64,000 nucleotides of DNA from the NCBI GenBank assembly GCA_039587475.1, contig JBDHIK010000007.1, positions 1 through 64,000 on the forward strand, in the 5' to 3' direction. The translations under genes and the position numbers were made by a program. Each line of letters begins with the position of its first letter. Within the stretch, counting starts at the first letter, position 1. The notes beneath the pieces were generated by a model, which worked only from the letters and a program-made list of their open reading frames with translations, searched no databases and had not been told where the DNA came from. Shown piece by piece: positions 1-8,693 of the stretch. Source of the DNA: N074bin45 sp039587475 (GTDB lineage Bacteria > Gemmatimonadota > Gemmatimonadetes > Gemmatimonadales > GWC2-71-9).

Positions 1-1087
1 CGCCGGTCAGAGCGGCGTTGCCCTCGCGATCCCCTTCTACCTGTGGATCGGCATCTTCAACCTGATGGTGGTGGCGCAATTCTGGTCGTTCGCCAACGAC
101 ATCTACACCAGTGACGAGGGTGAACGGCTGTTCCCCATCATCGGGTTCGGCATGTCACTGGGCGCGGTCGTGGGGTCCGCGGTCGTCGGCCGGCTGGTGG
201 AGCCGCTGGGGCTCTACCCCCCGATGCTGCTGGGGGGCCTGCTGCTGCTGGTGGCGTTGGTGATCACCAATTACATCGACGTCCGCCAGCGCGAGCGGAC
301 CGAGATGGACCTGCCTCCTGCGCAAACCACCGCGGAGCTTCCAGCCGCGACCGGTCAGTTCCGCACGGAGACCGGGGAATTCAAGGCCCTCACCGCCGAG
401 CAGGCGGTGAAGTCTGGCAGTGGGGAAGGAGCCTTCGCCCTGGTCTTCAAGACCCGCTATCTCCTGTTGATTGCCCTGATGTTGCTCTTGGCGAACTGGG
501 TCAACACCACGGGTGAGTACATCCTGAGCCGCCTGGTGGACCAATCAGCGGAGGCGGCCGTTGCCGCCGGGAGCGCCGGAGGGCTGTCGGAGAGTCAATT
601 GGTCGGGAAGTTCTACTCCGACTTCTTTCTGGTCGTGAACATCGTCGGGGTGCTGGCCCAGCTCTTCGTGGTTTCCCGCGTCATCAAGTACTTTGGCGTC
701 CACGTCGGGGTCCTGATGCTGCCGATGATCGCGCTGGTCGGGTATGGCATTCTCATCGTCTATCCGGCACTGGAGATCGTCCGGTGGGCCAAGACCGCCG
801 AGAATGCCACGGACTATTCTCTCCAGAACACCGTCAAGAACGCTCTGTGGCTTCCGACGACCCGGGAACAGAAGTACAAGGCCAAGCAGGCCATCGACGC
901 CTTCTTCGTGCGTGCCGGAGACGTGCTCTCCGCGGTATTGGTGTTCGTCGGGACCGGATACCTGGCGTTGGGGGCCGGAGGGTTTGCGGCGGTCAACATC
1001 GTGCTGGTCCTGCTGTGGCTGATCGTGGCGGTCGCCGTCGGCCGGATGTACCAGCAGCTCACCCGGACCGGGGAGCCGCCAGTCTAG
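1..1087 (+). CDS. Npt-like (ADP/ATP translocase family) membrane carrier, 5' end outside window
   Basis: Partial gene: the reading frame is open from base 2 with no start, so the N-terminus lies upstream of the window; about 361 residues are visible. It is a polytopic membrane protein with hydrophobic segments near the start and several after residue 150, separated by a long polar loop rich in Thr/Glu. The segment around 810-930, with a cluster reading WLPTTREQKYKAKQAID followed by FFVRAGD, is typical of bacterial relatives of the plastid/rickettsial ATP/ADP carriers (Npt1/Npt2). The substrate cannot be told from sequence; most free-living members are uncharacterised. Its TAG stop lies inside a CTAG that is also the stop of the convergent neighbour, itself a distant paralogue. 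Confidence 0.75.
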   Translation, partial: AGQSGVALAIPFYLWIGIFNLMVVAQFWSFANDIYTSDEGERLFPIIGFGMSLGAVVGSAVVGRLVEPLGLYPPMLLGGLLLLVALVITNYIDVRQRERTEMDLPPAQTTAELPAATGQFRTETGEFKALTAEQAVKSGSGEGAFALVFKTRYLLLIALMLLLANWVNTTGEYILSRLVDQSAEAAVAAGSAGGLSESQLVGKFYSDFFLVVNIVGVLAQLFVVSRVIKYFGVHVGVLMLPMIALVGYGILIVYPALEIVRWAKTAENATDYSLQNTVKNALWLPTTREQKYKAKQAIDAFFVRAGDVLSAVLVFVGTGYLALGAGGFAAVNIVLVLLWLIVAVAVGRMYQQLTRTGEPPV

Positions 1088-3318
1088 TCGGTGGAGTCCT
1101 CGCGCAGGCGCTTGAGGGCATCGAGGCGGTCGGCAATCGATTCCTCGGATTTCAACAGGCCCCCGAGTGCGTCATCGGCCGATCGTGATTGCCGGGCCGG
1201 TTTGAGCGGCGTTTCCAGAAACGGCCACAACTTGCGGCGGAGTTCTTCCGGGAGTGCCGATTCCAGGTATTCCAGCGCCGTGCCTCGCAGTAACGCGTCC
1301 TGGGTGAAGAGGCCGCGGTAGGCAACGCGGAGTGGCTGGGCCGGGAGGATCAAGGACAGCATCGTGAAGACATGCTCCAAACTGCGGTCGGCCCGGTCGC
1401 GGAGGGCATCGTCAAGGACGGGCGATGTTTCCTCCGCTTCCGTCGCGTCGAGCAGGCGCCGGCTCTCCCAGACTCCACGATCCACGGCGACCTCCCGGTC
1501 GATGACCTGGAGCACCTGGTCGCGGTCGATCTCCAGCGAGGGCTCCGCGTTTCGAAGGCGACTCAGGACGTGTCCGCAGCGGTACCGCACCTCGAAGCGG
1601 CGATCCTCCAGGCCACGAAGTAACCCATCGGCAGCCCGCTGCGTGGCACACTCCACGAGCACCAGTGGCAGGCGTCGACGAATCGAGAAATCGCTGGCCC
1701 CGTCAAGGAGATAGTCGGTCAGGATGCCCGTCGCCGGACCCGCAACAGGCCGCAGGGCCCGGACCACGTCGCGGGCCACATCATCCCAGGCGAGGAGGGG
1801 AACGATGTGCGGCACCAAGGCGAGGGGAATGGGCTGGTCTTTCAGGGCGGCTCGCACCCGTGTGCGAGACTTCGACCGGAGTTCCACGATCCGTTCGACG
1901 AGTGGATCGACGGGACCCGCTGGAGGGGTTTCCGGTCGGGCGCCATGTTCGTCATCGATCGTCTCGGCGGGCAGCGTCATTTCCTGCCGGAGTTGGGTGA
2001 GATCGACTGCGCCCAGTGTCTGGAGAATCCCGGTTTGAGCCAGATCCTGCGGTTCGGCATTCAGGTAGCTGCCCCGCACGACGAGGCTCCGTTCCAGGGT
2101 CCTCATATAGCCGCGATGGAGAGCCCGGGCCACGAACATGGCCGTGAGCGCGAACAGGAATGTGGGAATCAGCAGGGGCAGACCCCGTTGGCCGAAGGCC
2201 GCGAACAGAATGACGACCTGGGCCAGCGCCCCGGCGGCGAGGTCAGCTGTCCGGACGACCCCGACGTCGATCACCGGTTTGATGACCCGCTTGTCGGGTA
2301 TGGGGACCGGGTTGAACAGGAGTTCATAGGCGGAACGGTAGAGCGAGTTTCGCACGACGGACTCGGAGGCGCGTGCGATGAGCATGGACAGCAGGCCCGG
2401 CACCAGCATGGCGCCGCCGGCCCCCAGGGCTACCACGGTCGGGAGCGAGGCCACGGAGGCGGCCAGGCCGAATCGCTGCAGCACGCGACGGGTGGCGGCC
2501 GATTGCACCAGGACCGTGAGGAGTGCCGCGCCGGTATAGAACATGGCGAAGAAGCGCAGGAGGCCCGGGCCGTCGGCGTACTCGAGCGAAGCCCAGGCCT
2601 TGAACGCCAGGTCGAGCAGCCCCTCGCTCATGGCCGTCAGGAACACGATGGCCCCAATGGTCGTGAGATACGGAGAGCTGCGCAGGACCTCCAGGCCTGA
2701 TCTCGGGGCCGGCGACTCTTCATTGAACTCGGCCGTTTGGGGGGAGATGCCGGTGCGTCCCATGCGTCGCGTGAGAAAGGCCGCGGTCAGATGGAGGCCG
2801 GCGAGCATGGGGAACAGCGCCTCGATGGGGAGGAGGGTGGCGGTCCGTTCCGCCATCACCCCGCCGAGCAGGCCTCCGATCGTGCCGCCGACGCCGATAC
2901 GCGCAATGTGCCGTTTGGCGGTTCGCGGATCGAAACGCTCGCTGACGATGGACCAGAAGCCCGATACCAGCAGCACACCGAGTCCGCTGAAGTGCAGGTA
3001 TAACAGGACCGACACCGGACCCGGATAGCGCTCCACCAGGGTCCATTCGACCAGGATGAGCGCCGCACTGAGAGCGAACCCCCGGGGAACCGCGACCGCT
3101 GGCTCGAGGCGTGAGCCGGCCCGGCTGGCCAGCGCGGCCAGAAGCAGGGAGAAGATGGCCGCCGCCATCACCATGGCGGGCAGCGACGTGGCAGGGTGAT
3201 TGCTCAGAAACAACGCGTCGCGCGTCGCCTTCCCAGCGATCTGGAAGGCGATCATCGCCGCCGACGCGAACATGCCGGCTCTGACGGCGCTCTGGATGCT
3301 GCTATCGACTGCGGTCAC
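1084..3318 (-). CDS. Npt-like membrane carrier with C-terminal HEAT-like helical domain
   Basis: 744 aa. The frame stays open to 3450, but the GTG at 3318 is preferred because a GGGGAGAG ribosome site lies just upstream and the first membrane segment follows directly. About ten to twelve hydrophobic segments fill residues 10-420; the region reading NSLYRSAYELLFNPVPIPDK then KRVIKPVIDVG matches the conserved tract of ATP/ADP-carrier-like proteins and parallels the same tract in the convergent neighbour. The last ~280 residues are soluble, alpha-helical and Arg/Leu-rich, resembling HEAT or armadillo repeats, so this is probably a carrier fused to a cytosolic scaffold or regulatory domain. Substrate unknown. 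It runs divergently from the Ser/Thr kinase gene. Confidence 0.7.
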   Translation of the reverse strand: MTAVDSSIQSAVRAGMFASAAMIAFQIAGKATRDALFLSNHPATSLPAMVMAAAIFSLLLAALASRAGSRLEPAVAVPRGFALSAALILVEWTLVERYPGPVSVLLYLHFSGLGVLLVSGFWSIVSERFDPRTAKRHIARIGVGGTIGGLLGGVMAERTATLLPIEALFPMLAGLHLTAAFLTRRMGRTGISPQTAEFNEESPAPRSGLEVLRSSPYLTTIGAIVFLTAMSEGLLDLAFKAWASLEYADGPGLLRFFAMFYTGAALLTVLVQSAATRRVLQRFGLAASVASLPTVVALGAGGAMLVPGLLSMLIARASESVVRNSLYRSAYELLFNPVPIPDKRVIKPVIDVGVVRTADLAAGALAQVVILFAAFGQRGLPLLIPTFLFALTAMFVARALHRGYMRTLERSLVVRGSYLNAEPQDLAQTGILQTLGAVDLTQLRQEMTLPAETIDDEHGARPETPPAGPVDPLVERIVELRSKSRTRVRAALKDQPIPLALVPHIVPLLAWDDVARDVVRALRPVAGPATGILTDYLLDGASDFSIRRRLPLVLVECATQRAADGLLRGLEDRRFEVRYRCGHVLSRLRNAEPSLEIDRDQVLQVIDREVAVDRGVWESRRLLDATEAEETSPVLDDALRDRADRSLEHVFTMLSLILPAQPLRVAYRGLFTQDALLRGTALEYLESALPEELRRKLWPFLETPLKPARQSRSADDALGGLLKSEESIADRLDALKRLREDSTD

Positions 3319-3413
3319 CCGGTGAGGCTCTCCCCCTGGTTGAAGTCGCTCGGGATGGGGCCATTCTACACGGCTGAAGCGGGGCGTGCCAACTCGCCGG
3401 CAGGCGCCGTCGC

Positions 3414-3441
3414 TTGACGCTCGTCCCACGATCGTGATACT
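3414..3441 (+). promoter_or_regulatory. sigma-70-type promoter for the Ser/Thr kinase
   Basis: TTGACG at 3414-3419, a 16-bp spacer, then GATACT at 3436-3441. The expected start near 3448 gives a leader of about 26 bases containing an AAGGA ribosome site before the ATG at 3474. Assigned by eye from consensus hexamers. Confidence 0.45.
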
Positions 3442-3473
3442 GGAAAGCACACGTTCCCGTGAAAGGATGCCGC

Positions 3474-4565
3474 ATGCGGCTTTCTCCTCCCATCATCGCG
3501 CTCGTGGTCCTGGTCGTGGCGGTCTCGATGGCGTTCCTTCGCTGCGCCACCGGTGCGCTCTTCGTCGAGAGTGTGCCCGGGGGCTGGTGGGGCCTTGGGG
3601 GCATCCTGGCGGTGATGGGCCTGATCCTCGCCGCGTCAGCCGGTTGGCTGGGCCATCGGGACTTTACCCGAGACCGGCTGGGGAAGTACCAGTTGCTGGA
3701 GAAGATCGGCGAGGGCGGCATGGGCACGGTGTATCGGGCCCAGCATCGCTATCTTCGGCGCCCGACCGCCATCAAGCTCTTGCCGCCGGAGAAGGTTACT
3801 GACCGTACCCTGGCCCGGTTTGAACGCGAGGTGCAGCGCACAGCACTGCTGCAGCATCCGAACACCATCTCTATCTACGACTACGGGCGCAGCCGTGCGG
3901 GCGTGTTCTACTATGCCATGGAATACGTGCCTGGACTGTCGCTCGCGGACGTGGTCGAGGAGAGTGGGGCGCTTCCCGTCGCCCGCGTCATCCACGTTCT
4001 CCGCCAGGTCGTGGCGTCACTGGCCGAGGCGCATGACGCCGGCCTGGTCCACCGAGACATCAAGCCCGCGAACATCATGCTCTGTCGATGGGGAGGCATC
4101 TGGGACTTCATCAAGGTGGTCGATTTCGGGCTGGTCAAGGCGCCGGACGGTGAGGAGGCCGAACCGCTGACCAAGTCTCGGGTGCTGTTGGGAACACCGG
4201 AGTACCTGGCGCCGGAAGCGATCCTGTCGCCCCGGGACGTCGACCATCGTGCCGATCTCTACGGCGTTGGGGCCGTGGGCCACTTCCTGTTGTCCGGGCA
4301 GCCGGTCTTCGGAGCCGACAAGACCCGCGAGGTGCTCGCCAGGCACATGGGCGAGCGCCCGGCCAAACCGCTGCCCGACGCGACCGGTACCGTGGAGACG
4401 GAGCTGCAGGAGCTGCTGCTGGCCTGTCTCGCCAAAGCCCCGGATCTTCGTCCTGCGGATGCCGGCGCCATCGAGACCCGACTGGCGGCGCTGGCGCAGC
4501 TGGCCCCCTGGTCGCAGGAGGAGGCCCGATCGTGGTGGGAGCGGCGATCAGGTGATGGTGGGTGA
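3474..4565 (+). CDS. Membrane-anchored Ser/Thr protein kinase (Hanks type)
   Basis: 363 aa. Phosphorylates Ser/Thr on proteins; targets unknown. Two N-terminal membrane segments (about 7-22 and 40-57) precede the kinase domain, the reverse of the usual kinase-then-TM order. Kinase motifs are intact: Gly-rich loop GEGGMG (79-84), ATP Lys101 in AIKLL, catalytic HRDIKPAN (Asp195), DFG (217-219) and GTPEYLAPE in the activation segment. No PASTA or other sensor domain follows; the protein ends after the kinase C-lobe. The ATG at 3474 is chosen over the GTG at 3459 because AAGGA lies at the right distance. Its last 18 bases overlap the 3' end of the convergent Fur-family gene. Confidence 0.85.
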   Translation: MRLSPPIIALVVLVVAVSMAFLRCATGALFVESVPGGWWGLGGILAVMGLILAASAGWLGHRDFTRDRLGKYQLLEKIGEGGMGTVYRAQHRYLRRPTAIKLLPPEKVTDRTLARFEREVQRTALLQHPNTISIYDYGRSRAGVFYYAMEYVPGLSLADVVEESGALPVARVIHVLRQVVASLAEAHDAGLVHRDIKPANIMLCRWGGIWDFIKVVDFGLVKAPDGEEAEPLTKSRVLLGTPEYLAPEAILSPRDVDHRADLYGVGAVGHFLLSGQPVFGADKTREVLARHMGERPAKPLPDATGTVETELQELLLACLAKAPDLRPADAGAIETRLAALAQLAPWSQEEARSWWERRSGDGG

Positions 4566-4931
4566 CTGACAGGCGTTGCAGGTCCCGCGGAACGTGATCT
4601 GGGCTTCCTCGATGTGGCCGCCGATGTCGGAGGCATCGAGACAGGGCTTCTCCCCGACCACGCAGCGCACGTCTTGGATGGATCCGCACGCCTTGCACAC
4701 GAAGTGGTGATGCCACGGAATACCGTACTCGTATCGTGCACTGCCGGGACCAACCGAGACCATCGTGATCAGACCGCAATCGACCAGTGCGCTCACGACG
4801 TTGTACACCGAGGCCCGTGGTAAGGGCGTGCCCCGGGCGGCAAGGAGCGCAACGATGTCGTCCGCCGAATGGTGGCCTGGGGTGGCGTGGAGCAGGCCCA
4901 GAACGAGCAGCCGGGGCTTGGTGACCCGCAA
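4548..4931 (-). CDS. Fur-family metal-dependent repressor (N-terminus out of frame)
   Basis: The track reads 127 aa from a TTG. A winged-helix half is followed by the Fur dimerisation/metal half: HHHFVCKACG, a CxxC pair (CKAC) and a second C-terminal CxxC (CNAC), the structural-zinc arrangement of Fur/PerR/Zur. Which metal or peroxide it senses cannot be told. The first recognition helix is incomplete from the TTG. The missing residues, reading FAARLRTGG, are encoded upstream in the same frame but without ATG, GTG or TTG; a good ATG at 4990 begins MDMDKPLQTP in another frame and hits a stop. One base missing near 4960 would join them. Either a sequence error or a real frameshift; a CTG start is the alternative. 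Confidence 0.75.
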   Translation of the reverse strand: MRVTKPRLLVLGLLHATPGHHSADDIVALLAARGTPLPRASVYNVVSALVDCGLITMVSVGPGSARYEYGIPWHHHFVCKACGSIQDVRCVVGEKPCLDASDIGGHIEEAQITFRGTCNACQSPTIT

Positions 4932-5173
4932 GCCTCCGGTTCTCAGCCGTGCGGCAAAATCGGTGTCTGGAGCGGTTTGTCCATGTCCATAACCCGGCGC
5001 GAGGGACGTCCTCAGGGGTGAGCCACATCGAGGAATGTACCCCTTCCTGCGCGACCGTACAGAGGGAGGGGAGAACCCACGAGGTGTGCGGTCGGGAGCG
5101 CTTGCGGTTCGCCTGAGGGGCGACTAACCGTTCCACTCCGATTCTGCGCCAGTTCTCTTGCCGGCGAACATGC

Positions 5174-6241
5174 ATGGACCTGCACGTCCCACACCTCCGA
5201 TTGCCGATGCCGCTCGCCGCCGCACTCATGGTGGTGGCGGCCGGGTGCGCCTCCAATCCCGGCCTCGGAACCCAGGCGGGCCTCGCGGTGGACACGGCCA
5301 GGATGCGGTCCGAGTTGAGCATGATGGCCGCTGACAGTATGCGTGGTCGGTTCACCGGCACCGTCGAGGCCGGGCAGGTCGCCCAAGCCATCGCCGACGA
5401 ATTGGCATCGTTGGGGCTCGAGCCGGCAGGCGACAGCGGGTTCTTCCAACGCGTCCCGATTCAGGTGACCCGTCGCAGCGACGGGCGACCCCGCTACGAT
5501 TTCTATCCGTCTATCAGAGCCTTGCGCCTTCTGCCGCCGGAACAGCAACTGGTGGCGGTCAATGTCGTGGCCCGCCTCCCCGGCACTGATAGCATGTCGC
5601 GTCACGTCGTGATCGTCGGCGCCCACTACGACCATTTGGGGGTGAGGCGACCGATCAACGGAGACTCCATCTACAATGGCGCCGACGATGCGACCGGCGC
5701 GGTAGGCGCGCTGGAGATCGCGCGCAGCCTGGCGCGCGGCCCGGGACTCAAGCGATCGGTGGTCTTTCTGTTCACGGCTGGAGAGGCCCTCCAGTTCCTT
5801 GGGGCGCGGCTCTATGCCGAGTATCCGGTGGCGCCTTTCATCGAGACGGTCGGGGCGCTGTGGCTCGAGAACATCGGGCGGCCTGATCCGTTCCTGGGCC
5901 CCGGCGTGGCCTGGCTGACGGGTCCTGACCGAACCGACCTGGGACGCCTTCTCGATGACGCCGACCTGGATCTGGCGTTGGAGCCGGACCCACGCCCGCA
6001 ACAGCAAGTGTATCTCCGGACGGAGAGCGTGGTCCTGGCGCAGCGCGGGGTCCCTGCGCACACGCTATCGTCCTTCGGGTTTCACTCCGACTGGCATCAA
6101 CCGAGCGACGAAATCGCTACCATCGATTTCGCCCATATGGCGCAGGTCGTCCAGACCGCCATCCAAGTGGTGCGGTACCTCGGTACCGGGACGCCGCCCC
6201 AGTTCTATCAGGGGGCTCAGCCCCGCCGTACGGATTTCTGA
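5174..6241 (+). CDS. M28-family peptidase-like lipoprotein, altered metal site
   Basis: 355 aa. The N-terminus has a hydrophobic stretch ending VVAAGC, a lipobox, so a lipid-anchored envelope protein is likely. The fold is that of M28 zinc aminopeptidases: HYDHLG (first metal His), NGADDATGAVGALEIAR (bridging Asp), FTAGEALQFLGA in place of GEExGLLGS, LENIG in place of LDxIG, and a late HSDWHQPSDE (last metal His). The catalytic Glu is kept, but the zinc-ligand Glu next to it is Ala and the later Asp is Glu. It may be catalytically weak or bind a single metal. The same strand continues with the YciI and M48 genes at short spacing. Confidence 0.75.
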   Translation: MDLHVPHLRLPMPLAAALMVVAAGCASNPGLGTQAGLAVDTARMRSELSMMAADSMRGRFTGTVEAGQVAQAIADELASLGLEPAGDSGFFQRVPIQVTRRSDGRPRYDFYPSIRALRLLPPEQQLVAVNVVARLPGTDSMSRHVVIVGAHYDHLGVRRPINGDSIYNGADDATGAVGALEIARSLARGPGLKRSVVFLFTAGEALQFLGARLYAEYPVAPFIETVGALWLENIGRPDPFLGPGVAWLTGPDRTDLGRLLDDADLDLALEPDPRPQQQVYLRTESVVLAQRGVPAHTLSSFGFHSDWHQPSDEIATIDFAHMAQVVQTAIQVVRYLGTGTPPQFYQGAQPRRTDF

Positions 6242-6257
6242 CTCCCGCGAGGTCTTC

Positions 6258-6560
6258 ATGTACGCTGTCGCGATCATCAGGTATCGCCGCCCCCTGGAGG
6301 AAGTCCTTCCCCATGTCGACGCGCATCGGGCCTATCTCCAGGGGCTGCACGACAACGGGTGGCTGGTAGCCTCAGGACCGTTCGAGCCCAGGATCGGGGG
6401 GGCCCTGCTGCTGCGCGTGCCCGGTGGTGATCTGACGGCGACCCTCGACCGGATCCGCGATCAGGACCCGTTCGTTCGAGAAGGGGTGGCGCAATACGAA
6501 ATCTGGCCCTGGAAACCGGTGATTGGGGCAGAGGCGCTCGATGCCTTGGTCAAAGAGTAG
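6258..6560 (+). CDS. YciI-family protein
   Basis: 100 aa, a single YCII-like ferredoxin-fold domain: MYAVAIIRYRRPLEE at the start, the conserved HR-L pair in DAHRAYLQGLHDNGWL, SGPFEPRIGG and a final YEIWPWKPV. Such proteins are small dimeric enzymes or chaperone-like proteins of unclear activity. The ATG at 6258 has an AGG-type ribosome site in GCGAGG, and the gene starts 16 bases after the M28 gene and ends 4 bases before the M48 gene, so the three are likely co-transcribed. Confidence 0.75.
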   Translation: MYAVAIIRYRRPLEEVLPHVDAHRAYLQGLHDNGWLVASGPFEPRIGGALLLRVPGGDLTATLDRIRDQDPFVREGVAQYEIWPWKPVIGAEALDALVKE

Positions 6561-6564
6561 ACCC

Positions 6565-7989
6565 ATGGCATCATGGCGGCCCGCCACGATCGTGTTGCTG
6601 GCCAGTGGTGTCGCCTGTGCCATCAACCCGGCCACCGGCAAGCGGGAGCTGTCGCTGGTCTCCGAGACCCAGGAAATCCAGATGGGGTTGGAGGGCGCTC
6701 AAGGCGTCCGGAATTCCATCGGCGTGTACCCGGATTCCGCCTTGCAGGCCTATGTCTCGCGCCTGGGCCTGATGCTGGCCGAGGACTCCCACCGGCCCAC
6801 GCTGCCTTGGTCGTTTCAAGTCATCAATGATCCCGCGGTGAACGCCTTCGCACTTCCCGGCGGCTCCATCTTCTTCACCCGCGGCATTCTGGCGCACTTC
6901 AATTCGGAAGCGGAACTCGTGTCGGTGCTGGGCCATGAAATCGGTCACGTAACCGCCAAACACTCGGTCAGTCAGATCAGCAAGGCGCAGGTCGCCACCT
7001 TGGGCCTCGGGGTCGGGATGGTCCTCACTCCGAACCTCGATGTGCTGCATCAGGTGGCCGGGAGCGGATTGCAGATTCTGTTCCTGAAGTTCAGCCGGGA
7101 TGACGAGTCGGAGGCGGATGCACTCGGATTCGAGTACATGGTCGATGACGGGTACGACCCCCGGCAGGCAACCAGCATGTTCGAGACCCTGAGCCGCCTG
7201 GGCGGGAGCAGGCGGCTCCCGGAGTGGCAATCGACGCACCCGCTTCCCGAAAACCGGGTGGCCCAATCTGCCGAGCGGGTCGCCGCGATGACCGTGGACC
7301 CCGCGACGCTCCGCGTCGGCCGGGAGACCTACCTCAGGCACCTGGACGGGATCGTATTTGGAGACAACCCCAGGGAGGGTTTCTTCGATGGCGACGTCTA
7401 TCACCATCCTGATCTCCGGTTCCGGATGTCGTTTCCGGCCGGGTGGGACCGCCAGAATCTGGCGCAGGCCGTGATCGCGGTCAGTCCCAGGGAGGACGCG
7501 GTCCTCCAGGTGACGCTGGCGACGGTGGCCTCTCCGCGGGCCGCAGCGGATTCGTTCCTCCTCCAGGCCGGCGTCCGGGAAGAGGCGTCTTCGTCGGATC
7601 CCATCCAGGGGTTCCCGGCCGAGACACGCTACTTCAGCGTATCGACGCAGCAAGGGGTGGTGGAGGGTCTGGTGGCCTTCGTGGCGTATGGTGGGAACGT
7701 GTACCAGCTGCTGGGGTATGCCACCCGGTCGGCCTTCACCAGCGCCCGGCCTCTCCTTACCAACGCCATCGGGTCGTTCGATCAGGAGTCCGACCCAGCG
7801 GTACTCGCCGTCGAACCGGCGCGGATCCGTCTGGTCCGTGTTCCGCGAACGATGTCGCTCACCGAATTCCATCGACGGTACCCGTCGACCGTCTCACTGG
7901 ACCAGGTCGCGCTCATCAACGGCCTCGATGCCGGCGACACGGTCCCCAGCGGCACACTCATGAAGCGTGTGACCGGCGGACGCCCCTAG
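6565..7989 (+). CDS. M48-family zinc metalloprotease with LysM-like C-terminus
   Basis: 474 aa. A hydrophobic N-terminus ends at a Cys (GVAC), an imperfect lipobox, followed by NPATGKRELSLVSE, the usual opening of envelope M48 proteases. The zinc site HEIGH lies in VLGHEIGHVTAKHS, with the third ligand in ESEADALG. By analogy with BepA/Loi-type relatives it probably degrades or helps fold envelope proteins. Residues after about 270 form a second beta-rich domain, and the last ~50 residues (MSLTEFHRRYPSTVSLDQ and following) look like a LysM-type peptidoglycan-binding module. ATG 6565 is used because it follows the YciI stop by 4 bases and AAAGAG precedes it. The TAG stop shares CTAG with the convergent gene. 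Confidence 0.85.
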   Translation: MASWRPATIVLLASGVACAINPATGKRELSLVSETQEIQMGLEGAQGVRNSIGVYPDSALQAYVSRLGLMLAEDSHRPTLPWSFQVINDPAVNAFALPGGSIFFTRGILAHFNSEAELVSVLGHEIGHVTAKHSVSQISKAQVATLGLGVGMVLTPNLDVLHQVAGSGLQILFLKFSRDDESEADALGFEYMVDDGYDPRQATSMFETLSRLGGSRRLPEWQSTHPLPENRVAQSAERVAAMTVDPATLRVGRETYLRHLDGIVFGDNPREGFFDGDVYHHPDLRFRMSFPAGWDRQNLAQAVIAVSPREDAVLQVTLATVASPRAAADSFLLQAGVREEASSSDPIQGFPAETRYFSVSTQQGVVEGLVAFVAYGGNVYQLLGYATRSAFTSARPLLTNAIGSFDQESDPAVLAVEPARIRLVRVPRTMSLTEFHRRYPSTVSLDQVALINGLDAGDTVPSGTLMKRVTGGRP

Positions 7990-8693
7990 CGCTCGACCAA
8001 CCGGCGGGCCGTCGCGAAGACGTCATGCCACATCTGTCGCGTCAGCCGGCCGGTATTGGTGTTCTGCCTGGAAGGATGATAGGAACAGAGGAGATGGCGG
8101 CCGTCGGGCAGCCGATGAAGCGCCCCGTGGCCAAAGGGGACGTCCCGGGAAGGCGTCAACCGGCTCCGCCATCCGCTGGCCTTGAGCCACGCATCCCACG
8201 CAATTCGACCCAGCACCAGGATGACGCTCGTCTCACTCAGCAGACGCAAGTCGGCCTCGAGGTAGCTCCGGCATGAGTCCAGTTCCCCGGTCGAGGGCTT
8301 GTTCCCCGGGGGAGCGCAGCGTGCCGCGGCGCTGATGTAACAACCCCGCAGTTCCAGACCGTCGTTCCGTGCGCTGGCGTTCGGTTGGTTGGCGAAGCCG
8401 TACCGATACAGGGCCTCGTACAGCCAATCCCCACTGGAGTCGCCCGTGAACATGCGACCGGTGCGGTTGGCGCCGTGCGCGGCGGGCGCCAGGCCGACGA
8501 TGACCAGGCGCGCCTGGGGGTCGCCGAACCCCGGCACCGGCCGGCCCCAATAGGTCCAGGTCCGGAACGCCTTCCTGCGGACTCGAGCGGTCTCCTGACA
8601 ATGGGCCCGGAGTCGCGGGCATCGGTTGCAGGCGATGATAGCCCGATTGACGCCCCCGATGGTGCGGAACGACCGCACCCGACTCTCAGCCAC
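7986..8693 (-). CDS. Uracil-DNA glycosylase, family 5 (UDGb)
   Basis: 235 aa. Removes uracil, and in characterised UDGb also hypoxanthine and other deaminated bases, from DNA. Motif A reads GLAPAAHGANRTGRMFTGD, the family-5 signature, which lacks the usual catalytic Asp/Asn. Motif 2 is HPSRQNTNTGR. Cysteines in IACNRCPRL, RCAPPG and LDSCRS provide four ligands for the family's 4Fe-4S cluster. The frame is open far upstream to 8966, but the GTG at 8693 is chosen because it overlaps the epimerase stop by 8 bases and places the first cluster Cys where the family has it. Last gene of the glc operon. Confidence 0.88.
   Translation of the reverse strand: MAESRVRSFRTIGGVNRAIIACNRCPRLRAHCQETARVRRKAFRTWTYWGRPVPGFGDPQARLVIVGLAPAAHGANRTGRMFTGDSSGDWLYEALYRYGFANQPNASARNDGLELRGCYISAAARCAPPGNKPSTGELDSCRSYLEADLRLLSETSVILVLGRIAWDAWLKASGWRSRLTPSRDVPFGHGALHRLPDGRHLLCSYHPSRQNTNTGRLTRQMWHDVFATARRLVER

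Noticed and set aside
4135..5391. 418-codon minus-strand frame over the kinase and Fur genes
   Set aside because: Low-complexity Arg/Pro-rich; overlaps two well-supported genes in other frames.
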